Source of the DNA: Photobacterium alginatilyticum
GTDB lineage: Bacteria; Pseudomonadota; Gammaproteobacteria; Enterobacterales; Vibrionaceae
Length of the DNA: 32,621 nt
NCBI RefSeq assembly: GCF_009910675.1
Contig: NZ_RSEJ01000042.1
Coordinates: 1-32,621 of the forward strand
Reading direction: 5' to 3'
Shown here piece after piece: positions 1 to 7,914 of the stretch; positions within the stretch are counted from its first letter, which is position 1; every line of letters starts with the position of its first letter. The notes beneath the pieces were generated by a model that was not told where the DNA came from, made no database searches, and was given only the letters and a program-made list of their open reading frames with translations. The position numbers were made by a program, and so were the translations under genes.

Positions 1-215
1 TAGGCTAGGCGCCGATTTGAAGATCTAGTGGCTCTAAATCAATAATCGGTAACAACGCATAGAAGCCAAGTAAACTCGCCCTTTGGGAGTGAGCCAGCGA
101 ACTCATTTCTGTGTCAAATAACGTTGAAAGGGGCTACCATTCCTACCGTTATTTTCCTTGACCTGAGCCCGCTGGCCTCACTCTGAATCCTGCATCTTGA
201 GGTAGCTTGGGTATA
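1..215. other. Intergenic stretch at left edge, no supported gene
   Basis: No recognisable gene. On the minus strand a 33-residue reading frame runs from an ATG at 106 to a TAG at 5 (it begins MSSLAHSQ), without a clear ribosome binding site. The stretch has the look of a dispersed intergenic repeat or the end of a mobile element, but neither terminal inverted repeats nor a transposase can be seen in the window, so this is only an impression. Confidence 0.25.
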
Positions 216-1247
216 CTAGGCAATAAGCTGTTGATGAATACGCCCGCCATCGTGTAATTCCACGGTGGCCAAAGCGCCATTTATCAACGTCAGATTTGGC
301 GGCACATGACCGATATCCAAATCAATCATCACGGGGATCCCTAAATCTGCAAGGTGCCTTTCCAATACCTCGTAGTAAGTCAGATCGTCCTCATTGTCTG
401 AATCGACAACCGCGCACCTGCCCAGCAGTAACCCGTTAATGCAGGAAAAGACACCGCGAAACTTCATATTCAGTATCGTTCTGGCTAAATCGACCGGTGA
501 CATTTCAACATTTTCCAAAAATAGCACCAGCCCTTCAGGATACTGGCGCGACAAGCTATCAAGATCCAAATAGTCAGTACCGAACAGATGAAACAAAGTG
601 TCCCAGCAACCGCCGATCAACCGGCCCTGAATGGCGTTCCCCTTTTCAGGCTTAACCAGCCATCTCCAATGAGTGGGGATCTCCGGCTGCAGCACCGCTT
701 CTGGATCCTCAGCAATATTTGGCCATGACCGGGTGTGCTTGGCTGACGCGGATTGCGAAAAATGTTCACCATACGGCGTTGATAGACAAGCCAACGTACC
801 AGCAGTCAGTAATTCTGTGGCATTGCTCGTTAAGTCCATCAGGTTTGAGCAATGTGCCGAAGCCCAACCTAACTTGCTGAATAGAACGGCCGTTATGGTA
901 CTCACATCTGAAAAACCCAACACCCACTTAGGCTTTGCCTTTGTCAGGGCATCAAAATCGAGCAGCGGCAACAGCTCCATCGCCAACTCTCCGCCCCATG
1001 GCGGAACTATGGCATCGATATCATCATTCAAGAGGAATGACATCAGTTCATCGGCACGCTGCTGGGCAGGTGCACTAACGTGTTTTTGCTGCCCTCTTAA
1101 ACACTCGCCTTCAACGATGTTGAAGCCTTGCGATTTAAAATACGCCAGTACACATTGATACCTGGCTTCATGCTCTGTGGCGATTCCCGTAGAGAAAGCG
1201 GTTATCGCTATCGTACTGCCTCTCTTCAGTGGTTCTGGATATTTCAT
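216..1247 (-). CDS. S66-family LD-carboxypeptidase / MccF-like serine peptidase
   Basis: Predicted cytoplasmic serine peptidase of family S66. Members are muropeptide LD-carboxypeptidases, which trim the terminal D-Ala of tetrapeptides during murein recycling, or MccF-type enzymes, which cleave microcin C-like peptidyl-nucleotides. The 343 residues fit the family. The probable nucleophile is Ser113 in GFSDVS. The other charge-relay residues are probably Glu245 in LFLENVEMSP and His314 in DIGHVPPN. WGGELAMELLPLLD (about 84-97) matches the conserved N-terminal strand-loop. There is no signal peptide. I chose the ATG at 1247 because GAGGTGA lies about 8 bases upstream; an in-frame start 33 bases earlier lacks such a site. 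It is 181 bases downstream of the outer-membrane protein gene on the same strand. MccF-like and LdcA-like roles cannot be separated by eye. Confidence 0.85.
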   Translation of the reverse strand: MKYPEPLKRGSTIAITAFSTGIATEHEARYQCVLAYFKSQGFNIVEGECLRGQQKHVSAPAQQRADELMSFLLNDDIDAIVPPWGGELAMELLPLLDFDALTKAKPKWVLGFSDVSTITAVLFSKLGWASAHCSNLMDLTSNATELLTAGTLACLSTPYGEHFSQSASAKHTRSWPNIAEDPEAVLQPEIPTHWRWLVKPEKGNAIQGRLIGGCWDTLFHLFGTDYLDLDSLSRQYPEGLVLFLENVEMSPVDLARTILNMKFRGVFSCINGLLLGRCAVVDSDNEDDLTYYEVLERHLADLGIPVMIDLDIGHVPPNLTLINGALATVELHDGGRIHQQLIA

Positions 1248-1428
1248 GCTTCGCTCACCTCTCGTTTCCAATAAGAACAATTAAGCATATGGAATCCAGG
1301 CGTTCAATAGAGAAAAGCAACAAAAACCTTATAATTTATTGGCATAGATAACAGCAAACGTAGTGCAATCGCGTATTACGGGGATATTTACTTTTCTGAA
1401 AAAAAACACTCCCGTTAAATTCGGTGAA

Positions 1429-2439
1429 TTAAAAACGATAAAGCAACCCAGCATTTAACAGGCTGACAGAGGAATCATAAAAGTTAACATCGCTATCTTC
1501 ATCGAACCATACCACCCCGGCATTAGCCAGCCATCCCTTCCAGCCGAACGGCTGGGCATAAAAGGCGGTGAAACTGACACCGAACCGGTCACCATCAGCT
1601 TTGGTATCAAAGACAGGGTTTTCCTCATTAAACTCGATAAAGCCGAAAGAAGCGTTAGTGACAAACCGCCAGCGATTATCCATCCTATAGATGTAATTCA
1701 CGCTAAAAGACATACCGTCATAGGCCATGGCATTACCGTCACTGTCCTGCTCGAAATAGGCAACGGCCGGTGTCACGATATGTTTCATTCTGTCATACGA
1801 AACAGTGTACTGCGCAGTGAAACGGCTACTGTCGCCATTACGGTTCAATAAGGCTAGCTCAGCGTCCGATAATCCCAGAGATTCACCGCTGCGTTCCCTG
1901 TCGATATCAACTTCACGGGCGGAGTAGCGGAGCTCCAGCCCCGTACCATAAATGTTATCCCAGATCAGTCGATAGCCGTCACTGGTACGGTCGGTTTTAG
2001 AACGATCGCTACCGGTCAGAAACGGGTCTTCCCACACTTCTGTTGGAAGGGGCGTTTGCAGAAAGCTGGCGCCGATAATGCCAGCTTTTCCTATCTCCTG
2101 GCGAATACCGGCACGGGCGGAAAAATCAAACCGGATATAATCTTCCAACTGATTACCAAAGAAAATCTGAGTACGAGTATCGGCAAAGGTATAGGCAAGC
2201 TCCAAGCCAACGACAGGTATACCCACGGTTCTGGTATCAGCCGTCTGGTCAAGCGAATCAAGCGTCGCGTTACCAATGTTGGCACTGCCGAATTTTGCTA
2301 GCGAATTAGATTCAACACTAGTTACCCCGGCGCCAATATTCACAAAGCCACTGACTCCACTTTCTTTGGGGATAGGCTCTATAGCAAAAGCCGAAGGGCT
2401 CACCATAATGCCGAGAGCAAGCAGGCTAACGTATCGCAT
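1429..2439 (-). CDS. DUF2860-type outer-membrane beta-barrel protein
   Basis: A 336-residue exported protein. A signal peptide (MRYVSLLALGIMVSPSAFA) precedes a mature start at IEPIPKESG. The rest shows alternating amphipathic strands, is rich in Tyr, Phe and Asp, and ends in the aromatic GLLYRF typical of outer-membrane barrels recognised by BamA. The motif IPKESGVSGFVNIGAG and the overall pattern resemble the DUF2860 family, found mostly in Vibrionaceae and of unknown function. The ATG at 2439 is preferred because AGGAA sits seven bases upstream; the TTG 18 bases earlier has no such site. An eight-base T run follows the gene on its own strand (A run at 1399-1406), but the stem before it is weak. 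It diverges from the DUF3179 gene. Confidence 0.75.
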   Translation of the reverse strand: MRYVSLLALGIMVSPSAFAIEPIPKESGVSGFVNIGAGVTSVESNSLAKFGSANIGNATLDSLDQTADTRTVGIPVVGLELAYTFADTRTQIFFGNQLEDYIRFDFSARAGIRQEIGKAGIIGASFLQTPLPTEVWEDPFLTGSDRSKTDRTSDGYRLIWDNIYGTGLELRYSAREVDIDRERSGESLGLSDAELALLNRNGDSSRFTAQYTVSYDRMKHIVTPAVAYFEQDSDGNAMAYDGMSFSVNYIYRMDNRWRFVTNASFGFIEFNEENPVFDTKADGDRFGVSFTAFYAQPFGWKGWLANAGVVWFDEDSDVNFYDSSVSLLNAGLLYRF

Positions 2440-2636
2440 TGACAAATTCCTAGACAATTATTTGTTCAAAATTTAGGCGAGCGTTTCCCTTATGTAAAAC
2501 CATTCGAATATTACTTTTGCGAAAATAATTAACTAAACAGGAAGCTCAAAGCTGCGAATCATCAACTCGGAGAGACCTGCTAAGCTTAAGCAGCTTTGCG
2601 ACCCATTATGCTAACCTGATGAGCGAGTAGAGTAAT
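2440..2636. promoter_or_regulatory. Divergent intergenic region with a palindromic element
   Basis: The 197 bases between the minus-strand DUF2860 gene and the plus-strand DUF3179 gene must carry both promoters. An imperfect palindrome CTGCTAAGCTTAAGCAG lies at 2577-2593. It overlaps an 8-base inverted repeat (AAAGCTGC at 2548-2555, GCAGCTTT at 2590-2597). This could be an operator; no regulator is implied by the sequence alone. Confidence 0.3.
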
Positions 2637-3796
2637 ATGAGCCAAGCCACATTATCCCAGAAGCTGCTATTCTTGGTGGTTGCAGTAATCACCGCCGCTT
2701 TTTCTATCTTTTCGGCTGTATTGATGACAGAGCCCGGACAAAGCCTGAACCTGCCACGCAGCTGGGTAGTGACCTACTTTCAATATCGATGGTTTTTCAT
2801 CGGACTGAATGTTTTCTTACTCGCCTACCTTTGGTATTTACATGTCGTCCTTGAAGTCTGGTCCCGATTCTGGATGGGGTTGGCCAGTATTGGGGTGATT
2901 ATCTGTATTATTGCCGCCAACTTTCTGCTTTCCGCATTTTTTCCGTCATATAATACGACGCCAATTACGTCTCGATCACCGAAGCCGATCAAATCTTAGA
3001 TGACAACGATGTTATCTACGCTGTTGAAATCAACGGCGAGGTACGGGGCTACCCGCGTTCGCACCTTGAAGTGCCACATATTGCTGGCGATAACATTGGT
3101 GGCAAGGATGTCGTCATGACATTTTGCGCCCTCAGTAATCTGCCAGTCGTGATTGAACAGGACATAGGTTTTGGCCAGTCCGATTTAGGTATCCTGATCC
3201 AGACTCACAACAATCTGGTTATGGTTGATCGCAACTCCGGCGAGCTTATTCAGCAGATAACACGAGCGCCGGAGTTTTCCGAGGCCGAAGTTGTCTCCCA
3301 CCCTAATACAATGACGACCTGGAAAAGCTTTAAAGAGCTATACCCACAAGCCACTGTATTTATTTATGAGTTCAACCGGGTGCTCGACTCCCTATTGCTT
3401 GCCTTATTTGAAGGCCCGATGGAGAAACAATTTAGCAATGAACATGGGGCGATTTTCCCGACGCTGGATATGAATGATGACCGTTTGCCGTCCAAAGAGC
3501 AGGTCTGGGGGTTTGATTTTGGCGATATTCAGGCTGCCTTTACCCGCACTTTTGCTCAAAATAATCCGATCTACCAATTTGAGCTAAACGGACACCCGCT
3601 AGTGCTGGTTTACGATGAGGCACACGACATCGTTAATCTTTTTGACGGGATTCTTAACGGTACAAAGGCCGAATTCGAATCTATTAATTTCCGAGGCGAA
3701 ACGGATAACGGAAAACTCAGCCAACTGCCTCTGCATAATGGGGTTTTCTGGATGGTATGGTCGCACTGGTACCCTGAAACTCAGGTGTTCAACTAA
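2637..3796 (+). pseudogene. DUF3179 membrane protein, broken by a frameshift
   Basis: Two adjacent frames together make one DUF3179-type protein. The first (2637-2999) has three hydrophobic segments (residues about 9-29, 49-67 and 78-100), so the protein would be membrane-anchored. The second is open from 2954 to 3796 and reads YVSITEADQILDDNDVIYAV, then EINGEVRGYPR and MTFCALSNLPVV, which match the conserved DUF3179 core. The upstream frame stops at TAG 2997-2999; the downstream frame has a TAA at 2951-2953. The shift must therefore lie between about 2954 and 2996, most likely around 2952-2957. A GTG at 3071 could start the second part alone but would drop the domain's beginning. No classic -1 slippery heptamer is seen. 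It is either a recent pseudogene or a one-base sequence error. The stop at 3794-3796 is one base from the next ATG. The molecular function of DUF3179 is not known. Confidence 0.75.
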
Positions 3797-3797
3797 A

Positions 3798-5006
3798 ATG
3801 CAAAAAGCTTTCTTGTTCTTATTATTGGCCGCATCTGCCAGCAGCCATGCTACGGCACCGGTTTTCAGCCGCCTGTTTGCTGCGGCTGACAGTGCCGAGA
3901 CAGCTTATAATAACCCGGCTGGTATGACTCGGCTGCAGAGCAACGAACTATCACTGTCCGGGCACTTAATTAAATATCTAGGGGAGTTCGAGATTGATCA
4001 GAGTGTTACAACCGTCAGCGGCGGCGCACCTGATAGCGGCGATCCTATCCTTATTCCGGCGATGTACTATGTCCGCGTTATCAATGATGACTGGCGGGCG
4101 GGCTTTTCCCTGACGATCCCTACCGGTTTTGGCTCCAGCAGCGACGGAGACTGGGCCGGGCGCTATTACAGTACGGAATCCAGCCTCATACTCGTTAGCG
4201 CAAACCCCAGCGTTGCCTATAAGGTAAATGACAGGCTGTCACTCGGTGCCGGGTTAGGCTTCAATTACACAACTTCGGAGATCTCAACGGCTGTTGCGAA
4301 TAGCGATCCCAACTTATCTGACGGTACGTTAGACGTCGAATCCGATGGACTTGGCATCGCAGTCGTTGTCAGTAGCCTCATAGAACTCTCACCAAGCACC
4401 CGAATAGGTATTAACTATCGCAGTGAGTCTGAAGCCAGTACCGATCCCGATATCGATATTAAGGGCACAGGTATCGCACCGGAAGAGCTAGAAAAGCTAA
4501 AAGCAGCCATCAGCAGCCTTGAGATCGCCAGCAAGGTCCCACAGCAGTTTCAGTTCGGTATTTATCACCAACTCGACAACCAATGGGAGCTTACCTTTGA
4601 TGCCGTGTGGATCGACTTCTCCGAATTTGGCGTGACAGAAATCAGTATTGTTGGCAATGACATTGATGCGCCTGATGATCTTTACGAAGACTTCTGGGCC
4701 TTCTCTGCCGGCCTGGCTTTTCCTATCTCACCAACACTGACCGGCAGGGTCGGCGCGTTGTACGCCCAACAGGCCATATCAGATGAAAACCGAAGCTTTT
4801 CTTTTGCCCTTGACCGCATTTACGGCATCGGCGCAGGCATTCAGCATCAGCGCAGCAACGGCGATAAAGTTGATGTGAACCTCAACCTGTTCGATAGCGG
4901 CAGCGCGCCTATCGATACCGGCGACGATCCAGTCCGAGGCCGCATCGCCGGTGAGTATAAAGACCACTATGCGCTGGGGTTAGAGTTCACTTATCACTGG
5001 AAATAA
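3798..5006 (+). CDS. FadL/OMPP1-type outer-membrane transport protein
   Basis: A 402-residue barrel protein. A signal peptide (MQKAFLFLLLAASASSHA) precedes a mature N-terminus beginning with a short hatch-like segment that contains NNPAGM, the hallmark of FadL-family channels for long-chain fatty acids and other hydrophobic compounds. Later stretches such as WRAGFSLTIPTGFGSSSDGDWAGRY and the repeated G-x-G-x-x-Y strands also fit. It ends LEFTYHWK. The frame is open upstream to 3615 inside the DUF3179 gene, but the ATG at 3798 gives the signal peptide and follows the DUF3179 stop by one base, so the two are likely translationally coupled. CAGGTG about 9 bases upstream is a modest ribosome binding site. 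The substrate is unknown. At about 400 residues it is slightly shorter than E. coli FadL. Confidence 0.85.
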   Translation: MQKAFLFLLLAASASSHATAPVFSRLFAAADSAETAYNNPAGMTRLQSNELSLSGHLIKYLGEFEIDQSVTTVSGGAPDSGDPILIPAMYYVRVINDDWRAGFSLTIPTGFGSSSDGDWAGRYYSTESSLILVSANPSVAYKVNDRLSLGAGLGFNYTTSEISTAVANSDPNLSDGTLDVESDGLGIAVVVSSLIELSPSTRIGINYRSESEASTDPDIDIKGTGIAPEELEKLKAAISSLEIASKVPQQFQFGIYHQLDNQWELTFDAVWIDFSEFGVTEISIVGNDIDAPDDLYEDFWAFSAGLAFPISPTLTGRVGALYAQQAISDENRSFSFALDRIYGIGAGIQHQRSNGDKVDVNLNLFDSGSAPIDTGDDPVRGRIAGEYKDHYALGLEFTYHWK

Positions 5007-5360
5007 TCGCCCCAGACAGAACACCAACTAAAAAGCCAAAGAAAGAGTAACGGTCAACCGTTGGCGCGTCATGCTTCACGATTCCTTAACTGCTTTTGAT
5101 ACATAACCTGATTATTCACCACTGGAATAATTTGCAGCCAAGTCACAACTACAAGTGCAACCAGTTGCAAATAAGCTACACTCACCCAAGCCATTTGGAA
5201 GCGTCCAACAAACTTTACTAGCTTGATAGATAAAGTTGCGCGCGCTTCATATTCGGCAACTTTTTATGCACCTCTCATTACAAAATATATCGATGCCCTG
5301 AGTCGAACCACTCAGCGAGCACCGGGTTGGTCAGGTTGATACACATAAAAAGGACAAATA
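5007..5360. other. 354-base gap with three small inverted repeats
   Basis: No gene is seen. AACGGTcaACCGTT at 5049-5062 is a perfect dyad. AAAGTTGC at 5232-5239 pairs with GCAACTTT at 5256-5263 and is followed by T, so it may be a weak terminator. CTGAGT at 5298-5303 pairs with ACTCAG at 5310-5315 across a six-base loop, inside the probable leader of the GH18 gene. A clear promoter was not identified. Confidence 0.4.
5232..5265 (+). terminator. Weak intrinsic terminator candidate
   Basis: An eight-base-pair stem (AAAGTTGC with GCAACTTT) has a 16-base loop and is followed by five T. The stem is AT-rich and the loop is large, so it is only a candidate. It would separate the FadL gene from the GH18 gene, although it lies 225 bases after the FadL stop. 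Confidence 0.3.
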
Positions 5361-6224
5361 ATGAATAACTCACTCATGGTTGGCTACCTTCAGAGCTGGT
5401 CTTCTAATGTCACTTTTACTCAGGCAGCCGAGCGTGGCTACAATGCAATTGTATTAGCATTCGGAGAAATAGACGGTTCGACCGTCAATATTTACGATGG
5501 TTTTTTTGCAGCTGCACACACGCCGGAACTACTCAAACAAGACATCAGCAATGCCAAGGAAAAAGGCGCAAAACAAATTCTGTTATCAGTCGGCGGCGCC
5601 AATAATACCTATAACCCGGGAGGGGTCCCCGTCAGCGAGCTGGCAGGCAATATCGTCTGCTTCCTCAATGAATATGGCTTCACCGGGATCGACTTCGATC
5701 TTGAAATAGAAGGCGACGGCGCTTACCTCGACGAATTATGCCAGGCGCTTAAAAGTATTGAGCCCGCATTGATCATTACCGCTGCCCCGCAGCTTAACCA
5801 GGGCGCACACGAAACGGATCTTATTCTGGTTTCAAGCGGCAATTGCCGTATGTATGATCAGGCCGTCAACAATCACCGCTTCGACTACCTGTTTATTCAG
5901 GCTTATAACAACCCTTGGCCCATTATAAACAATACCCAGGAAACGGATGTCGAATTTATCTCCAACAGCTTTATTAACCTGACAACTACGATCCCTAACA
6001 GTACCAAGATAGTGATCGGAGAGCCGGCAGACAGGCAAGCCGCAGGCACCAGTATCTTTACCGTTGCGGACGTCCCTGACAATATCTACCAGCTTATTCA
6101 CGACCAATACGAAACAAACTATTCCAACCCGCAATTTGGCGGTGCCATGGTATGGAGCATTAACCTGGATGCCCAAAATGGCTACCAGTTTGTTAATGCC
6201 CTGAAAGGACTATTAGATTCATAG
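5361..6224 (+). CDS. Glycoside hydrolase family 18 (chitinase-like), no signal peptide
   Basis: A 287-residue single-domain GH18 TIM barrel. The family cleaves chitin, chito-oligosaccharides or similar N-acetylglucosamine polymers by substrate-assisted catalysis. GFTGIDFDLE carries the DxxDxDxE-type motif with Asp111, Asp113 and the acid/base Glu115. SVGG at 76-79 is the conserved barrel strand 3 motif. YLFIQAYNNPWP and GGAMVWSINLD match the later substrate-binding strands. The start at 5361 follows AAGGA by about six bases. The N-terminus MNNSLMVGYLQSW goes straight into barrel strand 1, so neither a signal peptide nor a chitin-binding domain is present. The protein is either cytoplasmic, or exported by a route not visible here. 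It stands alone and is not inside a chitin-utilisation cluster. Confidence 0.88.
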   Translation: MNNSLMVGYLQSWSSNVTFTQAAERGYNAIVLAFGEIDGSTVNIYDGFFAAAHTPELLKQDISNAKEKGAKQILLSVGGANNTYNPGGVPVSELAGNIVCFLNEYGFTGIDFDLEIEGDGAYLDELCQALKSIEPALIITAAPQLNQGAHETDLILVSSGNCRMYDQAVNNHRFDYLFIQAYNNPWPIINNTQETDVEFISNSFINLTTTIPNSTKIVIGEPADRQAAGTSIFTVADVPDNIYQLIHDQYETNYSNPQFGGAMVWSINLDAQNGYQFVNALKGLLDS

Positions 6225-6276
6225 CGAATTGATAAAAAGCCCTCACAAACTATCGAAAAACCAAGCCATAATAGCC

Positions 6277-6303
6277 ATCAGGATAGGACAGTCCTATCCT
6301 GAT
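6277..6303. repeat. 27-base near-perfect palindrome
   Basis: ATCAGGATAGGAC at 6277-6289 is the exact reverse complement of GTCCTATCCTGAT at 6291-6303, with a single A between. It begins 53 bases after the GH18 stop. No T run follows, so a standard intrinsic terminator is unlikely. It could be a protein-binding dyad, an mRNA 3'-end stabilising hairpin or part of a small mobile element. Confidence 0.8.
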
Positions 6304-6328
6304 TCTCAGTTTATTCCACTAATAATCA

Positions 6329-6371
6329 AACCATCCGTACATCACCTAGTGTCAGTGATGTACGGATGGTT
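6329..6371. repeat. 17-base perfect inverted repeat with 9-base loop
   Basis: AACCATCCGTACATCAC at 6329-6345 is the exact reverse complement of GTGATGTACGGATGGTT at 6355-6371, around the loop ctagtgtca. No T run follows on either side. It lies 25 bases after the first palindrome, so the pair is unlikely to be chance. The right arm runs into the coding-like remnant. Confidence 0.8.
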
Positions 6372-6550
6372 AGCAAAAGCTCTTGTGACATTCGTCATTC
6401 CAAGCAGCGGGAGTTACTCATCGACGACTTCATGCAGATAGCCAGTGTCGCCGATCAGCTCGCAGGTTACGATGCAACGCAATGATTCATATTGCCCAGC
6501 ATGGCTTCGACCGCAATGTGATCGAAACCAAAGACCTATCCCAATTCTGA
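6366..6550 (+). pseudogene. Possible coding remnant, two overlapping tiny frames
   Basis: A 39-residue frame from ATG 6366 to TGA 6483-6485 includes ELLIDDFMQIASVADQLAGY. It overlaps by ATGA a 22-residue frame (6482-6550) that includes HIAQHGFDRNVIETKDL. Both have the composition of real protein rather than noncoding DNA, but neither has a ribosome binding site and I recognise no family. They may be pieces of a decayed gene, joined by a frameshift at about 6482. Confidence 0.25.
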
Positions 6551-6699
6551 TCTATCGGTATGTCTAATTCCTAACGATTTGACATACTTTTTTACATTAA
6601 AAACACCGTTCAATTCATACAGGATGCATTCAGAAAACGATTGCTAATCTTAGCCCCATACCAGAACAACACTAACTCAGTTTATAAAAGGGCATGGCA

Positions 6700-7482
6700 A
6701 TGAACACTTTCGTACAAACCTCAATCGCTTCCGTCTTAGGCCTGACACTACTTACTGGCTGTGTTAACCCCGGTGAAGATGATCCCAATGCGTCGACCAA
6801 ACAAGGGGCTGCTGGCGGCGCTTTATTGGGACTGACGCTTGGTGCATTAACAGGTGATGCTGAGCTTGCTATGAAAGGGGCCGTGGCCGGCGGTGTGGCT
6901 GGTGGCGTAGCTGGTGCTACCAACGATATCCAAAACAACCGTGAAAATATCCGTCACGACAGCCGCAATGATTCACTGTCTCAGATTGGCAATGGCGGCA
7001 GTGCCTCAAGTGCGCCGACGCAAAACTGGGAGCAGCTGGATAATTTTACCGGTGACTGGAATGTCAGCATCTGGAGCGGCGCAACAGAGCAGCCTGTAAC
7101 GGCGACCGCCAAAGCAACCGGTTCATTGGCAAAAACCACCGAAGCCCAGATCCAAATTCAGGATCTTGCTATCGACAGCAATAAACAGCCTCTTCAATTA
7201 ACAGCGAATTTTGCCTACACCCCAGAAGCAGGATACACGCTATCGGTTAACAGCAATATCAACAATATTCCGGTCCAGTTTGCCGGTGAACATCAACCAA
7301 GCATGAACCGCTATAACTACTATCCGACCTCAAATGATGTCAGTGTCATCCAAGGTGTCGACTCGTCAACTATCCGCCTTGAACTGGCCTTTGCTGGCCA
7401 AAATGTCTGGATGATTGATACCTATGTCCAGGTAAACGGCAAAGAAGAAAAAATCCAGACTTACCGATTCACCAAGTCATAA
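6700..7482 (+). CDS. Glycine-zipper lipoprotein of unknown function
   Basis: A 260-residue predicted lipoprotein. The signal ends in the lipobox LLTGC, with lipidation at Cys21. A glycine-zipper segment follows: GGALLGLTLGALTG, then AVAGGVAGGVAGA. This kind of segment often packs into or spans membranes. Next comes a linker rich in Asn, Ser and Arg, then a C-terminal beta-rich domain of about 155 residues (from WEQLDNFTGDWNVSIWSG to YVQVNGKEEKIQTYRF). That domain resembles lipid- or ligand-binding barrels in its pattern, but I recognise no named family. The ATG at 6700 is preferred over the one at 6694 because AAGGG lies seven bases before it and only one base before the other. It is monocistronic and ends at a strong terminator. 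Confidence 0.8.
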   Translation: MNTFVQTSIASVLGLTLLTGCVNPGEDDPNASTKQGAAGGALLGLTLGALTGDAELAMKGAVAGGVAGGVAGATNDIQNNRENIRHDSRNDSLSQIGNGGSASSAPTQNWEQLDNFTGDWNVSIWSGATEQPVTATAKATGSLAKTTEAQIQIQDLAIDSNKQPLQLTANFAYTPEAGYTLSVNSNINNIPVQFAGEHQPSMNRYNYYPTSNDVSVIQGVDSSTIRLELAFAGQNVWMIDTYVQVNGKEEKIQTYRFTKS

Positions 7483-7510
7483 CTCGTTACACTCTCCAGT
7501 AACACTTCTT

Positions 7511-7553
7511 GCGTTATATCGCCTTAGGCTCAGGGCGATATAACGCTTTTTTT
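7511..7553 (+). terminator. Strong intrinsic terminator after the lipoprotein gene
   Basis: A perfect 13-base-pair stem (GCGTTATATCGCC with GGCGATATAACGC) has a ten-base loop and is followed directly by seven T. It lies 28 bases after the lipoprotein stop. Confidence 0.93.
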
Positions 7554-7772
7554 CTTAGCAGCCGATGTAACATTAATAATGGAGCCCCCCGTTATCGAAA
7601 ACTCATCTCTTTCACTACACCTTGGTAGTCAGCAAGAGTGGAATATTTAAACCCTTAACAAAAATGAAAGCAAATCATTACAAACAGCCACCACCTTCAC
7701 AATGATTCGCCGCAAGTATATTTGTTTACAATGTGTTCGAATTATAAATTTCCGCAGTAATACTTAATACTC

Positions 7773-7796
7773 AGCATCTTAGATGATGCTATTTTT
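7773..7796 (+). terminator. Short terminator-like hairpin, orphan
   Basis: AGCATC pairs with GATGCT around the loop ttagat and is followed by ATTTTT. No annotated gene ends here, so it may end a small RNA or be fortuitous. Confidence 0.35.
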
Positions 7797-7839
7797 ATGC
7801 ATCTTTTTAGTGCTGACCTCTCAAACCAGAAACAAACCA

Positions 7840-7869
7840 TTTACACCAATGGTTACAGAGTTGTACTAA
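7840..7869 (+). promoter_or_regulatory. Sigma70-like promoter for the DUF2946/copper-chaperone pair
   Basis: TTTACA (7840-7845) and TACTAA (7864-7869) are separated by 18 bases. The start point would be near 7876, about 40 bases before the ATG at 7915. Confidence 0.4.
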
Positions 7870-7914
7870 GTTTGATACTATGCGTTACTCTTTTAGGTGG
7901 TAGATAAAGATCTG

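Larger units (their letters stand above)
6225..6699. other. 475-base gap with two palindromes and decayed reading frames
   Basis: Between the GH18 and lipoprotein genes. It holds two strong inverted repeats (6277-6303 and 6329-6371), then about 185 bases of coding-like but short frames (6366-6550). A consensus-like TTGACA lies at 6579-6584, but no good -10 follows at normal spacing. No full gene is supported. Confidence 0.5.
7483..7914. other. 432-base gap with terminator, hairpin and promoter candidate
   Basis: No gene is seen. The stretch holds the terminator of the lipoprotein gene (7511-7553), a second terminator-like hairpin (7773-7796) and a sigma70-like promoter for the next operon (7840-7869). 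The 220 bases between the first two signals could hold a small RNA gene ending at 7796, but no convincing promoter was found for one. Confidence 0.4.

Noticed and set aside
2937..2942. Run of six T as a programmed -1 frameshift site in the DUF3179 gene
   Set aside because: The phase does not fit X-XXY-YYZ, and a shift there would enter a frame that stops at 2951-2953, so the junction must be later.
3615..3797. N-terminal extension of the FadL-type protein into the DUF3179 gene
   Set aside because: The extension overlaps a better-supported coding frame and would bury a good signal peptide that starts at 3798.
6229..6441. 70-residue plus-strand frame after the GH18 gene
   Set aside because: It reads through both palindromes and has no ribosome binding site, so it is a chance frame.
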